From: Acuticoccus sediminis
GTDB taxonomy: Bacteria; Pseudomonadota; Alphaproteobacteria; Rhizobiales; Amorphaceae
Assembly (NCBI RefSeq): GCF_003258595.1
Contig: NZ_QHHQ01000007.1
Span: forward strand, 338,540 to 402,539
Direction: 5' to 3'
Length of the DNA: 64,000 nucleotides
The position numbers and the translations under genes are program-made. Under the pieces are notes generated by a model, which saw nothing but the letters and a program-made list of their open reading frames with translations, made no database searches and was not told the DNA's origin. This document shows, one piece after another, positions 1-8,735 of the stretch. How positions within the stretch are numbered: position 1 is the stretch's first letter; the number at the start of each line of letters is the position of its first letter.

Positions 1-1
1 G

Positions 2-871
2 GTCGCCATGGAGGTGGAGGCGGCGTCGGAGGGCGACTATCGCACGCTCGTCCGCGATTTCCTCGTCCACTACCGCATGAACCTGAGCAATCCGGCGTGG
101 GGGGAGCAGGCGATCTTCCGCCCCGACAACCGGCTCCGGATCTCGATGCTGTTTTCGGACATCGACGAGGACGAGGCGCGTGCGGTGTGGGAGCCCTTCT
201 TCGCGAGGGTGCGCCGCGACGGCGGGCTCCACCTCGGCTCCGAGCCCGTGGTGGTCGCACTGCCGGGGCGGTCGTTCTGGGACCCCGAAGTGCTGTCGGC
301 GATGCCGGGGGTCGTGCTGCGCGACACGCAGCCGGGCGCGCCTCCGGACCGGATCTATTGGGCCGGGAACGCGGTCGAAGCCGGCAAGGTCACCCATGGC
401 TTCGGGTCCGTCTGGCTTCGGTCGGACCTGCTGGCGGACCCCGATGCGCTCGCCGGCGCGCTGGTCGCGGCGAGCCGGCACTGGCCGGTCTCGCTGCACT
501 TCAACAAGGGCCTCGCCTTCAGCGGCGACCCGGTGCGCACGGCTGCCCTCGATACCGCGATGAACCCCGAGGTGACGCGTGCGTTCGCCCTGGCGATCTC
601 GGGGGCGGAGGGGCCGCCGGCCTATCCCGGCGTCGCGGGGCACGCGCCCGATGCGGCCCGCGGCCGGTCCGAGGGCCGGCGCGTCGCGGCCGCGATCGGC
701 GCGCTCAGGGCCGCGACCGGCGCCACCGGCAGCTACAGCGCGGAAAGCGACTACGTCCTCGCCGACTGGGCCTCCGCCTACTGGGGCGAGAACGCCGGCC
801 GGCTTCGTGCGATCAAGCGGGCCCGCGATCCCCGCGGGCTCTTCGTGCAGCATCACGGGCCGGTCGGGTGA
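2..871 (+). CDS. FAD-linked oxidase, C-terminal part (partial)
   Basis: The reading frame is already open at the window edge, so only the C-terminal part of the protein is seen. The last ~60 residues have the layout of a berberine/berberine-like (BBE) C-terminal domain: a short SYSAESDY-like segment, then a YWGENAGRLRAIKRARDPRGLF-type end in which a Tyr-Trp-Gly precedes the conserved 'K..YDP...F' pattern. Family members are flavin-dependent oxidases with covalently or tightly bound FAD. The FAD-binding half lies upstream of the window. The substrate cannot be told. The ATG at position 8 is probably internal. Confidence 0.75.
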   Translation, partial: VAMEVEAASEGDYRTLVRDFLVHYRMNLSNPAWGEQAIFRPDNRLRISMLFSDIDEDEARAVWEPFFARVRRDGGLHLGSEPVVVALPGRSFWDPEVLSAMPGVVLRDTQPGAPPDRIYWAGNAVEAGKVTHGFGSVWLRSDLLADPDALAGALVAASRHWPVSLHFNKGLAFSGDPVRTAALDTAMNPEVTRAFALAISGAEGPPAYPGVAGHAPDAARGRSEGRRVAAAIGALRAATGATGSYSAESDYVLADWASAYWGENAGRLRAIKRARDPRGLFVQHHGPVG

Positions 872-918
872 CGGGGGGCGCCGCCCGGAGGGCCTTGTCG
901 GCCCGATCGGGCCGGGCA

Positions 919-947
919 GGTGCGGGCGGATGAACGCCGCCCGCACC
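919..947. terminator. Hairpin between convergent genes
   Basis: A perfect 11-bp stem (GGTGCGGGCGG / CCGCCCGCACC) with a 7-nt loop sits between the ends of the oxidase and of the RTX gene. There is no clear T-run. It is probably a bidirectional transcription end or an mRNA 3' stabiliser. Confidence 0.5.
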
Positions 948-958
948 CGTTCGCATCG

Positions 959-1753
959 TCAGAAGGCGAACCAGGACGCGTCGACTTCGTCGACGGTCAC
1001 GCCGGCGACGAACATCCGTGCATTGTCGTCGGCGATCGCGACGCCGTTGGCGCGCTGGTAGAGGTCGAAGTCGTCGAAGCTGGTGGCGCCGGTCTCGACC
1101 AGGATGGTGTCGACGCCGGTCTCCCAGTCGAGGATGCGGTCGACCCCCTGGTCGCGGAACACGAAGGTGTCGGACCCTTCGTCACCGAAGAGCCGGTCGT
1201 TGCCGCGGCCGCCGTCCAGGACATCGTCGCCGAGACCGCCGACGAGCACGTCGTCGCCGATGTCGCCGAAGAGGTCGTCGTCGCCCTTCATGCCGAACAG
1301 GCGGTCGTTGCCGAAGTCGCCCTTCAGTTCGTCGGCGTCGCCCGTCCCGGCGATGTTGAAGCCGAGACGCACCGACACGCTGTCACCCGGTGCGTATTCG
1401 ATGCCGGAGAGGTCGAGGAACAGCGAGGACTTCGTGACGTACGCGTCGCTTTCGCTCACGTCGAGCGTGGTGCGGCCGGTGATGATCGAGACGTCGTTGA
1501 GCGTCAGGCCCTTCGGGCTCTCGAATTCGGGAATATTCAGGATCCCGCCGTTGAAAGGCCCGTCGTCGAAGTTGCCGGATTCGTCTTCGATCACCGTATA
1601 CGTGGCCGTCGAGTCGGCGATGTCCAGTGAACCGACCGCCCCGACATTGGGAAACTCGACGCCGCTGGTGACGGTCGAGGGGAAAGGACCCGCGACGACG
1701 TTGTCCGGATCGTCCTTGAACAGTTCGACCGTGATATCCAGGCCCAGTAGCAT
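959..1753 (-). CDS. Small RTX-type calcium-binding repeat protein
   Basis: About 264 aa. The middle carries at least five glycine/aspartate nonapeptides of the type GDxGNDRLFG, the calcium-binding beta-roll of RTX proteins. The C-terminal part (TFVFRDQGVDRILDWETG..., then DxFDLYQRANG) is the usual end of hemolysin-type repeat proteins secreted by type I export. The N-terminal ~140 residues are unlike a known enzyme. No T1SS transporter gene is nearby. A start 10 codons upstream (1783) is possible; the inner ATG gives the cleaner N-terminus. The 5' region is strikingly AT-rich compared with the rest of the window. Confidence 0.8.
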   Translation of the reverse strand: MLLGLDITVELFKDDPDNVVAGPFPSTVTSGVEFPNVGAVGSLDIADSTATYTVIEDESGNFDDGPFNGGILNIPEFESPKGLTLNDVSIITGRTTLDVSESDAYVTKSSLFLDLSGIEYAPGDSVSVRLGFNIAGTGDADELKGDFGNDRLFGMKGDDDLFGDIGDDVLVGGLGDDVLDGGRGNDRLFGDEGSDTFVFRDQGVDRILDWETGVDTILVETGATSFDDFDLYQRANGVAIADDNARMFVAGVTVDEVDASWFAF

Positions 1754-1821
1754 TGCGAACTCCCGTGGAAAGTAGCCCGACATTCATGTCGGTTAGGTAG
1801 GATGATAATTAACCTATATTA

Positions 1822-1835
1822 AAATCATATGATTT
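1822..1835. promoter_or_regulatory. AT-rich palindrome upstream of the RTX gene
   Basis: AAATCATATGATTT is a perfect 14-bp palindrome inside the AT-rich stretch (1790-1845) that precedes the RTX gene. It could be an operator; no specific regulator is implied by sequence. Confidence 0.4.
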
Positions 1836-2086
1836 AAAGCTGAACTTTGCATGACGGTCGCAACGGGCCGTCCGCAGGTCCTCGATCGCCCCCGCAAACT
1901 GCGGCGTCAACGATGTTGGGCGATGCCGGAGGAGCGGGGTTGGCGAGGCGCTCCGGCGGCGTCTTCGGCGCCGCCGCCGAGACCGCGGATCGCTCTCGCG
2001 AAGCCCGGACGCCCACCTCTCACATGCTCCGCATGGGGACCGGCGGGCGGGGCGCTTTCGGACTGCGCCCGTGGTAGTCCCAAGTC

Positions 2087-2983
2087 ATGACATCGACGCA
2101 GCGCATCCACTCCTGCCGGATCACCCGCACGGGGATCCGGTCCGAGACCTGCGACCCCACACTGGTCTTCCCGTACTGGAGCTTCACGAAGTCGGTCATC
2201 GCGATCTGCGGCCTGACGCTCGCCGAAGCGGGGCGGATCGACCTGGATGCACGGCTTGCGAGCGAAGCCTTCACGTTGCGCCAGCTTCTGCAGCACACCG
2301 CCGGCCTGCCGGACTATTCCACGCTGAAGGCGTACCGGGACGCCGTGGCGAACGACGAGGAACCCTGGTCGCGCGACGAGCTGCTCGAGGCCGCGTTGGC
2401 GCAGGGGAGGCTGTTTGCGCCGGGCGCGGGCTGGTCCTACTCCAACGTCGGCTACATGCTGGCCCGCGAGTGCATCGAGGATGCCGCGGAGCGGCCGTTC
2501 GGATCCCTGTTCAGCGCGCTGATCGGTGAGAGGCTCGGACTGGAGAGCGTCGAGCTGGCGACCACCCGCGATGAGTTCGCCAGGGTGTGCTGGGAGGGGG
2601 CCCGGACCTACCACCCTGGGTGGGTGTACCACGGGTGCCTGATCGGCACGGCGGAGGATGCCGCGCGGCTGCTCCATGGTCTCTTCACCGGCAGGCTGCT
2701 CGGCGAGGTGACACTGGAACGGATGCTCGACCCGTATCCCCTTGGCGGTGTCATCGAGGGGCGGCCCTGGACGCAGTGCGGCTACGGCCTCGGACTGATG
2801 AATGGGCGCTTCGGCGCGGCGGGACGGGCGATCGGCCATTCCGGCGGCGGCCCGTTCTGCGTCAACGCCGTCTACCACTTCCCGGACCGCGACGACCCGA
2901 TGACCGTCGCGAGCTTCACCGACGGGCGGAACGAAGGCATCGCCGAGTTCGCAGCCGCCGGATACGCAGCCCGCGACACCTGA
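2087..2983 (+). CDS. Beta-lactamase-family serine hydrolase
   Basis: 298 aa. The penicillin-binding-protein/class C beta-lactamase fold is marked by the three catalytic motifs in the right order: SFTK (S-x-x-K, Ser32/Lys35), YSN (118-120) and HSGGG (251-255). There is no signal peptide at the chosen ATG, so the protein is probably cytoplasmic. Such proteins are mostly esterases or peptidases, and real beta-lactam resistance should not be inferred. The N-terminal ~30 residues before SxxK are short for the family. The preceding 300 bp (1836-2086) hold no gene that can be supported. Confidence 0.8.
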   Translation: MTSTQRIHSCRITRTGIRSETCDPTLVFPYWSFTKSVIAICGLTLAEAGRIDLDARLASEAFTLRQLLQHTAGLPDYSTLKAYRDAVANDEEPWSRDELLEAALAQGRLFAPGAGWSYSNVGYMLARECIEDAAERPFGSLFSALIGERLGLESVELATTRDEFARVCWEGARTYHPGWVYHGCLIGTAEDAARLLHGLFTGRLLGEVTLERMLDPYPLGGVIEGRPWTQCGYGLGLMNGRFGAAGRAIGHSGGGPFCVNAVYHFPDRDDPMTVASFTDGRNEGIAEFAAAGYAARDT

Positions 2984-3005
2984 TCGGTCATGGACGGCCT
3001 CGCGG

Positions 3006-3033
3006 GCGCCGCCTCCGTTCGCGAAGGCGGCGC
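3006..3033. terminator. Hairpin between convergent genes
   Basis: A perfect 9-bp GC stem (GCGCCGCCT / AGGCGGCGC) with a 10-nt loop lies between the serine hydrolase and the oppositely oriented AhpD-like gene. It is a probable bidirectional terminator without a T-run. Confidence 0.45.
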
Positions 3034-3041
3034 GATCGGGA

Positions 3042-3662
3042 TCAATACGGCGCGGGGATGCCGAGATCGGGCGCCGCCGCCGCCCAGATCGCCACCGCTT
3101 CGATCAGGAGGTTGGCGCCCATCGGCAGGAACAGGAAGGCGAGCGCCTCGGCCAGCGCTCCCGCCTCGCCGCCGGCGGCGAAGTAGGTCGACAGGTGGTG
3201 GCGCATCGGCGCATCGGCGGCGCGCGCTGCGTGGCACAGGAGGAGGGCCAGCTCGGCGACGCGCGGCTCGATCGGCCCGCGCGCCGCCTCGACCAGCGCG
3301 CGGTAGGCGCCGAGCATCTTCTCGGGCGGGGTGAACTCGGCCCAGTGCTCCGCCGCGAAGGCCGTCGCCGCCCAGGATTCGGACGCCGCCGACAGCGCGA
3401 CCGACGCCCGGATCTCCGCCAGCGACAGCCCCGCCGCGACCCCGCGCTCGAGGTGCAGCTTGCCGACACCTTCGCGCGCGGCGGCCAGCAGCGCGATCCA
3501 GACGATCTCCTTCTCGCGCGGCGGCAGCGTCTTCTCGACCAGCGTCAGGCGCGTGTAGAAGGCGTCGTAGAGGGTGAGCAGCTCCGGGTCGTGCGCTGCC
3601 AGCATCCGGTGATAGGGCAGCAGGTAGCCGCGCTTCTGTTCCACTTGGTCGATGTCGCTCAT
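3042..3662 (-). CDS. AhpD-like / carboxymuconolactone decarboxylase family protein (second of a pair)
   Basis: 206 aa, all-helical, resembling the AhpD/CMD superfamily (LPPREKEIVWIALLAAAREG, then a long alanine-rich helix bundle). The redox CxxC of true AhpD is absent, so peroxidase-reductase activity is unlikely. The start ATG overlaps the stop of the upstream paralogue as ATGA, so the two are translationally coupled and may form a heteromer. Both proteins share RGYLLP(Y/H)H near the N-terminus and an (E/H)KE(I/F)VW motif. The substrate is unknown. Confidence 0.7.
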   Translation of the reverse strand: MSDIDQVEQKRGYLLPYHRMLAAHDPELLTLYDAFYTRLTLVEKTLPPREKEIVWIALLAAAREGVGKLHLERGVAAGLSLAEIRASVALSAASESWAATAFAAEHWAEFTPPEKMLGAYRALVEAARGPIEPRVAELALLLCHAARAADAPMRHHLSTYFAAGGEAGALAEALAFLFLPMGANLLIEAVAIWAAAAPDLGIPAPY

Positions 3663-4375
3663 GATGCCGCCTCGTCGTAGCCGCCCTGTCCCGAAAGTGC
3701 CGCCCAGGCGCGCGTCCGGGGCGAGGCCGCCACCTTCCCCTCGCGGATGAGCGTCAGCCATACGCCCGCCGCGCGGACGAAACGCGGCACGCTGCCCGGG
3801 AACATCGTCAGCGAGAGCGCCTCGGCGATCTTCGCCTCCTCGACGCCGGCGGCGGAGAGGTCGACGAGGGCCCGGCCGAGGCCGTCCCAGTCGTCGAGGC
3901 ACACGCGCATCGCGGCGTCGGCGAGGAGCACGAGGCCGGGCGCGACGCCGAATTCGGCCGCCACGGCGATGCCGGCGGCGCGCTCGGCGGCGGCTCCGTC
4001 CCAGGTGTTCAGGTGGCGCTGCCAGGCGTCCGTCACGAACCGGTAGGCGGCCGCGCCGCGCACTAGGGCCGTGAGCCGGACCACCGCCTCGACCTCGCGG
4101 TCGGTGCCGCCGGCGGCGTAGAACTTGGCGACATGGTGCGTCGCCTCGGCCTCGTCCGTGGCGATCAGGATGGTCAGCCAGACGAATTCCTTCTCGTGGG
4201 GGGAGAGGACGCGGTCGGTCAGCGTCATCGCCCGATAGGCCGCGCCGTAGGCCTCCAGGAGATCGGGGGCGAAGGTCGCCATCAGTCCGTGATGCGGCAG
4301 CAGATAGCCGCGTTCCGCCTTCAGCGCGGCAAGGCGCGCCTCCAGCTCCTCGAGTTCGTCCACCGTCACCTCCAT
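3659..4375 (-). CDS. AhpD-like / carboxymuconolactone decarboxylase family protein (first of a pair)
   Basis: 238 aa and paralogous to the gene that follows it. Shared landmarks are RGYLLPHHGLMA, LSPHEKEFVW and an alanine-rich helical core. The chosen start (MEVTVDELEELEA) removes a 35-codon unconserved extension. The gene is divergent from the SDR at 4543, so the ~165-bp gap likely holds both promoters. Such pairs often accompany ring-cleavage or SDR genes in catabolic operons; that role is inferred here. Confidence 0.7.
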   Translation of the reverse strand: MEVTVDELEELEARLAALKAERGYLLPHHGLMATFAPDLLEAYGAAYRAMTLTDRVLSPHEKEFVWLTILIATDEAEATHHVAKFYAAGGTDREVEAVVRLTALVRGAAAYRFVTDAWQRHLNTWDGAAAERAAGIAVAAEFGVAPGLVLLADAAMRVCLDDWDGLGRALVDLSAAGVEEAKIAEALSLTMFPGSVPRFVRAAGVWLTLIREGKVAASPRTRAWAALSGQGGYDEAAS

Positions 4376-4542
4376 GACCGCCCCTTGATCGGCGGCGGCT
4401 CGCGTCTCACAGTATCGGCCGAGCGCGCGCCGGCCGTTGAATGTCCTGCCGAAAATGCCGGCGCAGCATCCGCCTCGCACCAGCCCCCGTCACCCTTCCA
4501 GGCGGCCGTCGCGGCCGCCGCCCGAGCGATGAGATTCCCGCC

Positions 4543-5301
4543 GTGCCTTCGACCTCCACACCGCTTCCACCCGTGCCGCTCGTCGATATCGAGGGGCTGC
4601 GGCTTCTGGTGTTCGGGGCGGGGTCGGGAATCGGCGCCGCCACCGTCTCCCTCGGCAGGGCTGCCGGGGCGCGGGTGGCCGCCGGCGTCCACGGCGCAGC
4701 CGGCGAGCCGACCGGACCGGCGGCATTCGACTGCGACGTCACCGATCCCGCCGCCGTCGCCCGCACCGTCGCGGCCGCCGGCGAGGCGCTCGGCGGGCTC
4801 GACGCCGTCGTCGTGTCGAGCGGCGTCTTCCATCTCGGCGACGTGAGCCACACGGGGGACGAGGACTGGGCGCGGGTGATGAGCGTCAACCTCACCGGCC
4901 CGTTCCACGTCGCGCGGGCGGTGGCGCCGGTGTTCGAGGCCGCGGGGGGCGGCAGTCTCGTGCTGGTGTCCAGCCAGATCGGCTTCATCGGCCATCGCCG
5001 CGCCACGTCCTATGCCGCGTCCAAGGCCGGGGTGAACGGCCTCACGCGGACGCTGGCGATCGAGTTTTCCAGCTTCGGCGCCCGCTGCAACGCGGTCGCG
5101 CCGGGGCCGATCGAAACGCCCATGACGGAGGTCGCGCGCAGCGATCCGGACCGTCTGGCGGCGATGACAGCCGGGGTGCCGCTCGGCCGCCTCGGCCGCC
5201 CGGAGGAGGCGGCGCGCGCCGCGCTCTTCCTGGCGGCGCCCGCCTCGTCCTTCGTCACCGGCCACGTTCTGGTCGTCGACGGCGGCATCCTCGCCGGTTG
5301 A
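4543..5301 (+). CDS. Short-chain dehydrogenase/reductase
   Basis: 252 aa from a GTG start; an in-frame ATG 34 codons upstream would add a poorly conserved arginine-rich extension. The Rossmann motif GAGSGIG (25-31) and the catalytic set Ser144, Tyr157 and Lys161 (YAASK) are all present. The ending (FVTGHVLVVDGGILAG) is typical of classical SDRs. It is an NAD(P)-dependent oxidoreductase of unknown substrate, divergent from the AhpD-like pair and probably working in the same pathway. Confidence 0.85.
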   Translation: MPSTSTPLPPVPLVDIEGLRLLVFGAGSGIGAATVSLGRAAGARVAAGVHGAAGEPTGPAAFDCDVTDPAAVARTVAAAGEALGGLDAVVVSSGVFHLGDVSHTGDEDWARVMSVNLTGPFHVARAVAPVFEAAGGGSLVLVSSQIGFIGHRRATSYAASKAGVNGLTRTLAIEFSSFGARCNAVAPGPIETPMTEVARSDPDRLAAMTAGVPLGRLGRPEEAARAALFLAAPASSFVTGHVLVVDGGILAG

Positions 5302-5306
5302 CGCGC

Positions 5307-6158
5307 TCAGGCGCGCCAGCGCAGCAGGTAGCGTTCGGCCCACTTCAGCCCGGCATTGATGAGCGATCCGACGATCGCCAGCACGATCAGCCCGGTGAAC
5401 ACCGAGGTGGTGTCGAACAGCGCCGACGACTGGGCGATGACGAAGCCGATGCCGCGGTTCGCGGACATGAACTCGCCGATCACCGTGCCGACCAGGGCGT
5501 AGGGCACCGAGACCTTGAGGCCGGTGATCACCCAGGACGTCGCCGACGGGATGATGACGGTGCGCATCACGGCCCAGGAGTTGGCGCCCATGATCTGCGT
5601 GGAGTGGACGTAGATCGGGTTCACCTCGCGCACCCCGGAGAAGGTGTTGAGGAAGACCAGGAAGAACACCACGGCGGCCGACACCGCGACCTTCGAGGCG
5701 AGGCCGATGCCGAACCACATGATGAAGAGCGGCGCCAGGGCGATCTTCGGCAGGCTGTAGATCGCGGTGATGTAGGGCTCGAACACGTCCGCCACGAAGC
5801 GGTAGCGGCCGAAGAGGATGCCCAGCACGAAGCCGAGCCCGGCGCCGACGGCAAAGCCCATCCCGGTCGCCAGCAGCGTGATCGACAGGTTGTACCAGAG
5901 GTAGCCGGAGATCGTCCAATCCCAGAGCTTGGCGAAGACCGCCGTGGGCGAGGAGACGAAGAAGGGCTGGATGAGGCGGCCCGAGGCGAATTGCCAGAAG
6001 GCGAGGAAGGCGAGGCCGAAGGCGAGCTGGCAGCCCAGCACCAGCCACTTGCGGCGCCGCTCGCGGGCGCGGAAGCGGGCGAGCTCGGGCGAAACGGCCT
6101 CGGCGGGGAGGCCCGTCGACGGGGCCGCCGCGGCGGCCGTGGGGGAGGCGGTGGTCAT
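5307..6158 (-). CDS. NitT/TauT-type ABC transporter permease
   Basis: 283 aa. It has six or so hydrophobic segments and the binding-protein-dependent permease signature near the C-terminal third (SVPYALVGTVIGEFMSANRG). It belongs to the SsuC/TauC/NrtB class. The start at 6158 is preferred over 6185 because GAGGA lies about 7 nt before it. It is the third gene of a substrate-binding protein-ATPase-permease operon. Substrate not determined (nitrate, sulfonates, taurine and pyrimidine precursors are all used by this class). Confidence 0.88.
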   Translation of the reverse strand: MTTASPTAAAAAPSTGLPAEAVSPELARFRARERRRKWLVLGCQLAFGLAFLAFWQFASGRLIQPFFVSSPTAVFAKLWDWTISGYLWYNLSITLLATGMGFAVGAGLGFVLGILFGRYRFVADVFEPYITAIYSLPKIALAPLFIMWFGIGLASKVAVSAAVVFFLVFLNTFSGVREVNPIYVHSTQIMGANSWAVMRTVIIPSATSWVITGLKVSVPYALVGTVIGEFMSANRGIGFVIAQSSALFDTTSVFTGLIVLAIVGSLINAGLKWAERYLLRWRA

Positions 6159-6168
6159 CGCGGCGTCC

Positions 6169-6951
6169 TCACATCTCTTCGCCATGCTCGATCTCGGGCG
6201 CCAGCTCCCGCCAGAGGCGGTCGTAGGCTTGCTCGAACTCGGGCAGGAAGCGCGCCTTGAAGACGTCGCGCGGGTAGGGGATCGGCACGTTCTCGATGTG
6301 CTTGATGCGGCCCGGCCGGCCGGAGAAGACGACGACGCGCGAGGCGAGCGCGATCGCCTCGTGCAGGTCGTGCGTCACGAACACGATCGTCTTGTGCTGC
6401 TCCTGCCAGATCTTCAGGAGCTCGGCCTGCATTACGAGCTTCAGCTGCGCGTCGAGCGCGCCGAAGGGCTCGTCCATGAGGAGCGTCTTCGGCTCGTAGA
6501 CCAGCATCTGCGCCAGCGCGACGCGCTTGCGCATGCCGCCCGACAGCTCCTTCGGGAAGGCGTGGGCGAAGCCCGTGAGGTTGACCATCTCCAGCATCGC
6601 CGACACGCGCCGGGCGCGCTCGGCCCGCGGCACGCCGCGGTATTCGAGCGGCAGGGCGACGTTGTCGGCGACGGTGCGCCAGGGCAGGACGCTGTCGGCC
6701 TGGGTCATGTAGCCGACGCGGCGATTGATGCCGCGCACCGCCTCGCCATCCTGCGTGATGGTGCCGAGCGAGATGTCGATGATCCCGGAGATCATGTTGA
6801 GGAGGGTGGACTTGCCGCACCCCGAGGGGCCGACGAAGGCGACGAACTCGCCCTCCTCGATGGCAAGGTCCACGGCGTCAAGGGCGATCGTCTCGCCCTT
6901 GCGCCCGACATAGCGTTTCTCGGCGCCGCGGATGTCGATTGCGACGCCCAT
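6169..6951 (-). CDS. NitT/TauT-type ABC transporter ATPase
   Basis: 260 aa. Walker A GPSGCGKST is at 41-49, the ABC signature LSGGM at 136-140, Walker B LLMDEP at 157-162, and the H-loop lies in FVTHDLHEA. Its ATG shares one base with the stop of the binding-protein gene (TGATG), so translation is coupled. It powers the importer formed with the permease encoded downstream. Confidence 0.92.
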   Translation of the reverse strand: MGVAIDIRGAEKRYVGRKGETIALDAVDLAIEEGEFVAFVGPSGCGKSTLLNMISGIIDISLGTITQDGEAVRGINRRVGYMTQADSVLPWRTVADNVALPLEYRGVPRAERARRVSAMLEMVNLTGFAHAFPKELSGGMRKRVALAQMLVYEPKTLLMDEPFGALDAQLKLVMQAELLKIWQEQHKTIVFVTHDLHEAIALASRVVVFSGRPGRIKHIENVPIPYPRDVFKARFLPEFEQAYDRLWRELAPEIEHGEEM

Positions 6952-8027
6952 CAGCCGGAAACCGCTTCCTCGGCGATGGTCGGGTCGACGAAGGCCTCGA
7001 AGGTCAGGCTGTCCGGCAGCGCGGGCGCCCCCATCGATTCGTTGACCTTGGAGATGAACTCCACGTTCTTGGCGAAGAGTTCGGCCGTCGGGACGGGGGT
7101 CTCGGCGTAGATCTTGCTGTTGTTGGCGAAGGCCGCCTCGAAGATGGCGGGGTCCATGCCGGCGAACCATTCGACCGCCCAGGTCTTGAAGGTGTCCGGC
7201 TCGGCGTTGATCGTCTTCAGCGCGGCGGCGATACCGGCGGCGTAGGCGACGAGCTGGTCGCGCTTCTTGGCGATCGTCGCCTCGGCGGTGGTGGCGCCGA
7301 TATACTGGTAGACGTCGAGGAACGGGGGCGGATTGGTCGCCATGTTGAAGAGGTAGGCGGCGCCCTGGCTGTCGACCGCCATGTCCGACGTCGGCGAGGA
7401 CAGGCAGAAGCCGTCGATGGCGCCCTGGCCGAGCGCCGCGATCATGCCCTGGCCGCCGCCGGTGATCGGCACGAGCTGGAAGTCGCGCTCCGGGTTGAGG
7501 CCGTTGGTGACGGCGATGAAGCGCAGCAGCGCGTCCGGCGCGGCGCCGGGGCCGGTGGTCCCCATGCGGAGGCCCTTCATGGCGGCCGCCTTCTCGGCGA
7601 CCGGGGAGGCGTCGGTCACGCCGGCCGCGTCGAGCGTCTCCTTCTTGACGACGATGTGGCTCGCGTAGCGGTTCACCGAGGCGATGAAGGACTTGATCTC
7701 GATGCCGCGGGTGCGCGCGCGCATCGCTTCGCCGGGACTGCCGAGGACGATGTCCACGTCGCCGCCCATGAGGGCCGCGATGTTGGTGCCGCGGTTGGAG
7801 GCGATCGAGTTCACCGTGACGCCGGCGTCCTTGAAGTAGCCCATCGCGTTGGCGAAATCCTCCGCCGCCCAGAGCCACGACTTGGACGTCGAGCGCATGG
7901 TGGTGAGTTCGGGCAGGTCCTGGGCGATGGCGGCGACGGGGTGCAGGCCGGAGACCGTCGCGGTGGCGGCGACGGCGGCACTCGCCTTGAGCAGCGTACG
8001 CCGCGAGAGGGTGTGGGCTTTGTCCAT
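6951..8027 (-). CDS. NitT/TauT-type ABC transporter substrate-binding protein (Tat signal)
   Basis: 358 aa. The N-terminus has a twin-arginine motif (SRRTLLK), a hydrophobic stretch and an AIAQ cleavage region, so export of the folded protein through Tat is likely. The remainder matches NMT1/THI5-like and SsuA/TauA-type binding proteins (GDVDIVLGSPGEAMRA; ITGGGQGMIAALGQGAIDG). It is the first gene of the importer operon, and a strong promoter is visible upstream. Confidence 0.88.
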   Translation of the reverse strand: MDKAHTLSRRTLLKASAAVAATATVSGLHPVAAIAQDLPELTTMRSTSKSWLWAAEDFANAMGYFKDAGVTVNSIASNRGTNIAALMGGDVDIVLGSPGEAMRARTRGIEIKSFIASVNRYASHIVVKKETLDAAGVTDASPVAEKAAAMKGLRMGTTGPGAAPDALLRFIAVTNGLNPERDFQLVPITGGGQGMIAALGQGAIDGFCLSSPTSDMAVDSQGAAYLFNMATNPPPFLDVYQYIGATTAEATIAKKRDQLVAYAAGIAAALKTINAEPDTFKTWAVEWFAGMDPAIFEAAFANNSKIYAETPVPTAELFAKNVEFISKVNESMGAPALPDSLTFEAFVDPTIAEEAVSG

Positions 8028-8169
8028 GGGGCAATCATCCGGGGTTCGGCGGTGACGGGTGCCATCCGTGCCACCGCCGGAACGAGGCGGGCCCTATGCC
8101 ACGGATGCGGCATGCCCGGACGACGGCGAAGCCGCCCGACGAGTGCACAGAAATCAGGCTCACCCAATT

Positions 8170-8198
8170 TTTATACACTTGTATTGTTGATATGCCAA
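8170..8198 (-). promoter_or_regulatory. Sigma-70-type promoter of the NitT/TauT operon
   Basis: Read on the minus strand, TTGGCA (8193-8198) and TATAAA (8170-8175) are separated by exactly 17 bp. This predicts a start near 8163 and a 5' leader of about 135 nt before the binding-protein gene. I saw no recognisable riboswitch in that leader. Confidence 0.65.
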
Positions 8199-8387
8199 TA
8201 AGCCTATTCGCCTGACCGGAGGGCCAGTGCGGGACCCTATACCCTACCGCGTTTGGCGCGCTTTGCCGCCCCCCGGACCCGTTCAGTTGCCGTGCGGGCC
8301 GATGCGCCGAGGTTGTGTGGGGCGCTCCATGGGGCACGGGCAGCGTCGTAAGCCACGGAAGGGCCTGCCGGTCTCCGATGAACGAGA

Positions 8388-8486
8388 TCAGCGAATGACG
8401 ATAAGCAGGCCGCACAAGCCGGCGCTCAGGGCGAGGGTGGCGGCAGTCCAAAATGATGCGCGCGCTGTCCAGTCCATCGAAAGCAT
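8388..8486 (-). CDS. Possible 32-aa single-span membrane peptide
   Basis: A short ORF begins MLSMDWTARA and continues into one hydrophobic segment (TAATLALSAGLCGLLIVI). It has a strong ribosome binding site: GGAGGG ends 6 nt before the ATG. It lies alone in the ~650-bp gap (8028-8735) between the importer and the TyrA-like gene. Apart from the importer promoter, the rest of the gap shows nothing I can support. Function unknown; the evidence is the SD plus the membrane-span pattern. Confidence 0.4.
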   Translation of the reverse strand: MLSMDWTARASFWTAATLALSAGLCGLLIVIR

Positions 8487-8735
8487 CTCGGTCCCTCCGA
8501 ACGCTGCGGCGGCGTCGGGGTCACCGGCAGGTCCTCGATACGGCCGGTTCCGCCATTGACTGTCTCGCGGGATGTGGCTAACGGAGCAGGATGAAGACTT
8601 CGGTGACCCTCTTTGCCGTTTCCTATTACCCGCTGCCCTAGGTAGCGGAGCACCCCTCGTGTTTGCCGCTGCCTTGTGCCAGCGGTCGAGCATGATGAGC
8701 GCATGACCCCTGGCCCCTTCTTCTGGATCAGGTTC

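Noticed and set aside
2087..2983. The SxxK hydrolase as an antibiotic-resistance beta-lactamase.
   Set aside because: It lacks a signal peptide, and the family is dominated by esterases and peptidases; motifs alone do not support resistance.
8028..8163. The ~135-nt leader of the NitT/TauT operon as a TPP or other riboswitch.
   Set aside because: I could not find a TPP core or any other riboswitch consensus; no specific ligand class is supported.
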